A DNA stretch of 8,526 nt from Caldisericales bacterium. Its GTDB lineage: Bacteria > Caldisericota > Caldisericia > Caldisericales > Caldisericaceae. Shown piece after piece: positions 7,575 to 8,526 of the stretch. The notes under the pieces were generated by a model. The model saw nothing but the letters and a program-made list of their open reading frames with translations. It did not search any database and was not told the origin of the DNA. Position 1 is the stretch's first letter. Each line of letters opens with the position of its first letter. The position numbers and the translations under genes were made by a program. The stretch lies in contig WFSP01000054.1 of the NCBI GenBank assembly GCA_015485995.1, positions 1-8,526 on the forward strand, read 5' to 3'.

Positions 7575-7587
7575 GTTATCTATAATT
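7567..7587. repeat. AT-rich inverted repeat at the convergent gene junction
   Basis: ATTATAG (7568-7574) and CTATAAT (7580-7586) form a perfect 7-bp stem around the loop GTTAT, with a possible extra G-U pair at 7567/7587. It lies exactly over the overlapping stop codons of the antiporter gene and the minus-strand gene. It could act as a weak two-way terminator, but the stem is AT-rich and no clear U-run follows on either strand. No other terminator is visible between these genes. Confidence 0.3.
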
Positions 7588-8183
7588 TCCCATTCGAGGC
7601 GTTCATTTTCACTGAACAGTATTACATCTATTTCTGTGTTTCGAAGTGCCGTTAATACTCCTTCTACAATTGTTCTTTTGTAAGCTTCATATTCGAGATG
7701 TATTTTATCGGTAAGGTATAACGGAATCGCGATTTCTTTGCATTCTTTTGTGCTTGCTGTCAAAATCGCCTCAATTATACAGTTTTTTACATCGTCTTCT
7801 ACCTCATCAAATGCATAGCTAAATGGAAATGCAGAATATAGAACGTTTTTTCCGGTCGTTTCGGTAAAAAAGACAGAAAATTTCTGTGAGGTATCGAAAT
7901 AGTATCGCAGAGTTTCTAATGTTTTGTCGTTAATCAATGTTTCCGGTACATCTAAAGAAGGTTTTATCCCGTTTTTGGAAACCTCGAAAGGAATATAAAG
8001 GCAACTGTTTGTTTTTGCCATTATGCACTGAATATTTGCCGAGGTAAACGTTATTGTCCCGTGCCCGACTCTTGAGTTAAAGATATATTCTAAGTTGTCC
8101 TGTCCCGTTACTTTTGTGTCTACAGGTTTTGATGAGGATTTTATCTTGAACCTAATCTGAGCGGTTTTTTCTTTTTCTTCCAT
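7569..8183 (-). CDS. Hypothetical protein, possibly a divergent macro-domain-like protein
   Basis: I do not recognise this 204-residue protein with certainty. It has no signal peptide and no membrane helix, and looks cytosolic. The N-terminus (1-28) is charged and polar, followed by mixed beta-like stretches. From about residue 100 the pattern resembles the second half of a macro domain: a strand (NVLYSAFPFSY, 113-123), a helix opening with DDVKNCIIEAILTA (130-143), a strand KEIAIPLY (149-156), a helix (about 163-181) and a strand DVILFSENE (186-194). The Gly-rich loop that normally binds ADP-ribose phosphate is replaced by LTDKIHLEY (157-165), so canonical activity is doubtful. The ATG has only a poor AAAGAAA-like upstream site and no good promoter, although the frame is long and its composition resembles neighbouring genes. 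It converges on the antiporter gene, and its upstream side is occupied by a probable transposase gene. Confidence 0.65.
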   Translation of the reverse strand: MEEKEKTAQIRFKIKSSSKPVDTKVTGQDNLEYIFNSRVGHGTITFTSANIQCIMAKTNSCLYIPFEVSKNGIKPSLDVPETLINDKTLETLRYYFDTSQKFSVFFTETTGKNVLYSAFPFSYAFDEVEDDVKNCIIEAILTASTKECKEIAIPLYLTDKIHLEYEAYKRTIVEGVLTALRNTEIDVILFSENERLEWEIIDNL

Positions 8184-8192
8184 ATTTTTTCT

Positions 8193-8219
8193 TTGAGAAA
8201 GTATGTATTGATGTATAAT
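8193..8219 (+). promoter_or_regulatory. Promoter of the edge gene (probable transposase)
   Basis: TTGAGA (8193-8198, five of six) and a perfect TATAAT (8214-8219) are 15 bases apart, slightly short of ideal. Transcription would begin near 8226, giving a leader of about 56 nt. The promoter starts about 10 bases from the first codon of the divergent minus-strand gene, so transcription from it would face away from that gene. Confidence 0.5.
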
Positions 8220-8246
8220 TGTTGTATAGATGCAAATAAATAGCTA

Positions 8247-8263
8247 TTCACCATACAGGTGAA
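8247..8263 (+). promoter_or_regulatory. Small leader stem-loop upstream of the edge gene
   Basis: TTCACC (8247-8252) pairs perfectly with GGTGAA (8258-8263) around a 5-base loop. It lies in the predicted leader and ends just before the Shine-Dalgarno GAGGAGGT (8267-8274). In insertion sequences a hairpin here can limit translation of transcripts entering from outside. With only 6 pairs this is tentative. Confidence 0.3.
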
Positions 8264-8281
8264 GACGAGGAGGTCTAAAAT

Positions 8282-8526
8282 ATGCCAAAAAATAATAGCC
8301 ACATCAATAACAATATTAGCAGTAATACAAACAAGAATAATGAAGGGAGAAGCATAATACATAGTAGGACAGGTAAGCAGGGTAAAAAGCAAAATAGCAA
8401 TACAGATAACACAGAAGTAATGAGGATAGGCCATATTGAAGTGACGGATGAAGTATTAACTGATAGGTCTGGCCTCCTGCTTTTTGCAAGGTACCTTTCA
8501 AAGATAAATATATACCCCCTCATTAA
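8282..8526 (+). CDS. Probable IS transposase, N-terminal part, cut by window edge
   Basis: The frame starts at ATG 8282, with GAGGAGGT (8267-8274) seven bases upstream, and stays open for 81 codons to the window end. Residues 1-46 are very polar and Asn/Ser/Lys-rich, with about 12 Asn. From residue 49 the protein reads IGHIEVTDEVLTDRSGLLLF and continues ARYLSKINIYPLI. This resembles the N-terminal start of DDE transposases of the IS1380/IS4 type, where a 'Ser-Gly-Leu' turn leads into a helix with Phe-x-Arg-Tyr-Leu. No catalytic residues are within view, so the family is inference. ATG at residue 47 is a possible inner start but lacks a Shine-Dalgarno. Terminal inverted repeats and a target-site duplication cannot be located because the right part is missing. 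Confidence 0.5.
   Translation, partial: MPKNNSHINNNISSNTNKNNEGRSIIHSRTGKQGKKQNSNTDNTEVMRIGHIEVTDEVLTDRSGLLLFARYLSKINIYPLI

Noticed and set aside
7298..7683. Plus-strand frames at 7298-7549 and 7411-7683
   Set aside because: They are out-of-frame shadows of the antiporter gene and the start of the convergent gene; Trp/Cys/Ser-rich translations with no Shine-Dalgarno.
8141..8523. Minus-strand hydrophobic frames (8141-8434, 8275-8523, 8316-8501)
   Set aside because: They are antisense to the Asn-rich transposase-like gene; AAT/AAC codons read backwards give Leu/Ile/Val, which explains the false membrane-like proteins. The plus frame has the Shine-Dalgarno and promoter.

Overview
The window comes from an AT-rich bacterial genome (roughly high-30s % GC by eye). 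Shine-Dalgarno sites are strong, genes are tightly packed and intergenic gaps are short. Codon use and protein style fit a low-GC Bacillota-, Thermotogota- or Caldisericota-like, possibly thermophilic and anaerobic, bacterium. I cannot name the species from sequence alone.

Layout. Positions 1-269 hold no convincing complete gene. They carry a good sigma70-type promoter (TTTACA-N16-TATAAT, 157-184), an inverted repeat just upstream of it, and a leader with a Shine-Dalgarno-like tract before a bare AUG-UAA. From 270 to 6281 runs one plus-strand operon: a BMP/Med-family substrate-binding lipoprotein, a double-domain RbsA/NupO-type ATPase, two different BPD_transp_2-type permeases, and a zinc-ribbon threonine synthase-like PLP enzyme whose start codon overlaps the last permease's stop codon by one base. 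A GC-rich hairpin with a short T-run separates the binding-protein gene from the ATPase gene and probably trims transcription, so that binding protein is made in excess.

A 111-bp gap then leads to a stand-alone CPA2-type cation:proton antiporter (6393-7574). It meets, tail to tail with a 6-bp overlap, a minus-strand gene (7569-8183) for a 204-residue protein I cannot firmly name. Its C-terminal half has the look of a divergent macro domain. At the right edge, a plus-strand gene with its own promoter and Shine-Dalgarno (8282 to the edge) is probably the N-terminus of an insertion-sequence transposase, placed directly in front of the minus-strand gene's start.

How the genes work together. The first four genes make a complete ABC importer of the nucleoside/purine type (lipoprotein receptor, two ATPase domains on one chain, two permeases). 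The physical coupling of the PLP enzyme to this importer is the most interesting contextual signal. Either threonine synthase is simply co-transcribed, or the enzyme or the transported solute is not what standard family names suggest. The antiporter would handle Na+ or K+/H+ balance. I see no CRISPR array, tRNA, rRNA or recognisable riboswitch. Most of the window is ordinary transport and metabolism; the less explained part is 7569 to the right edge.
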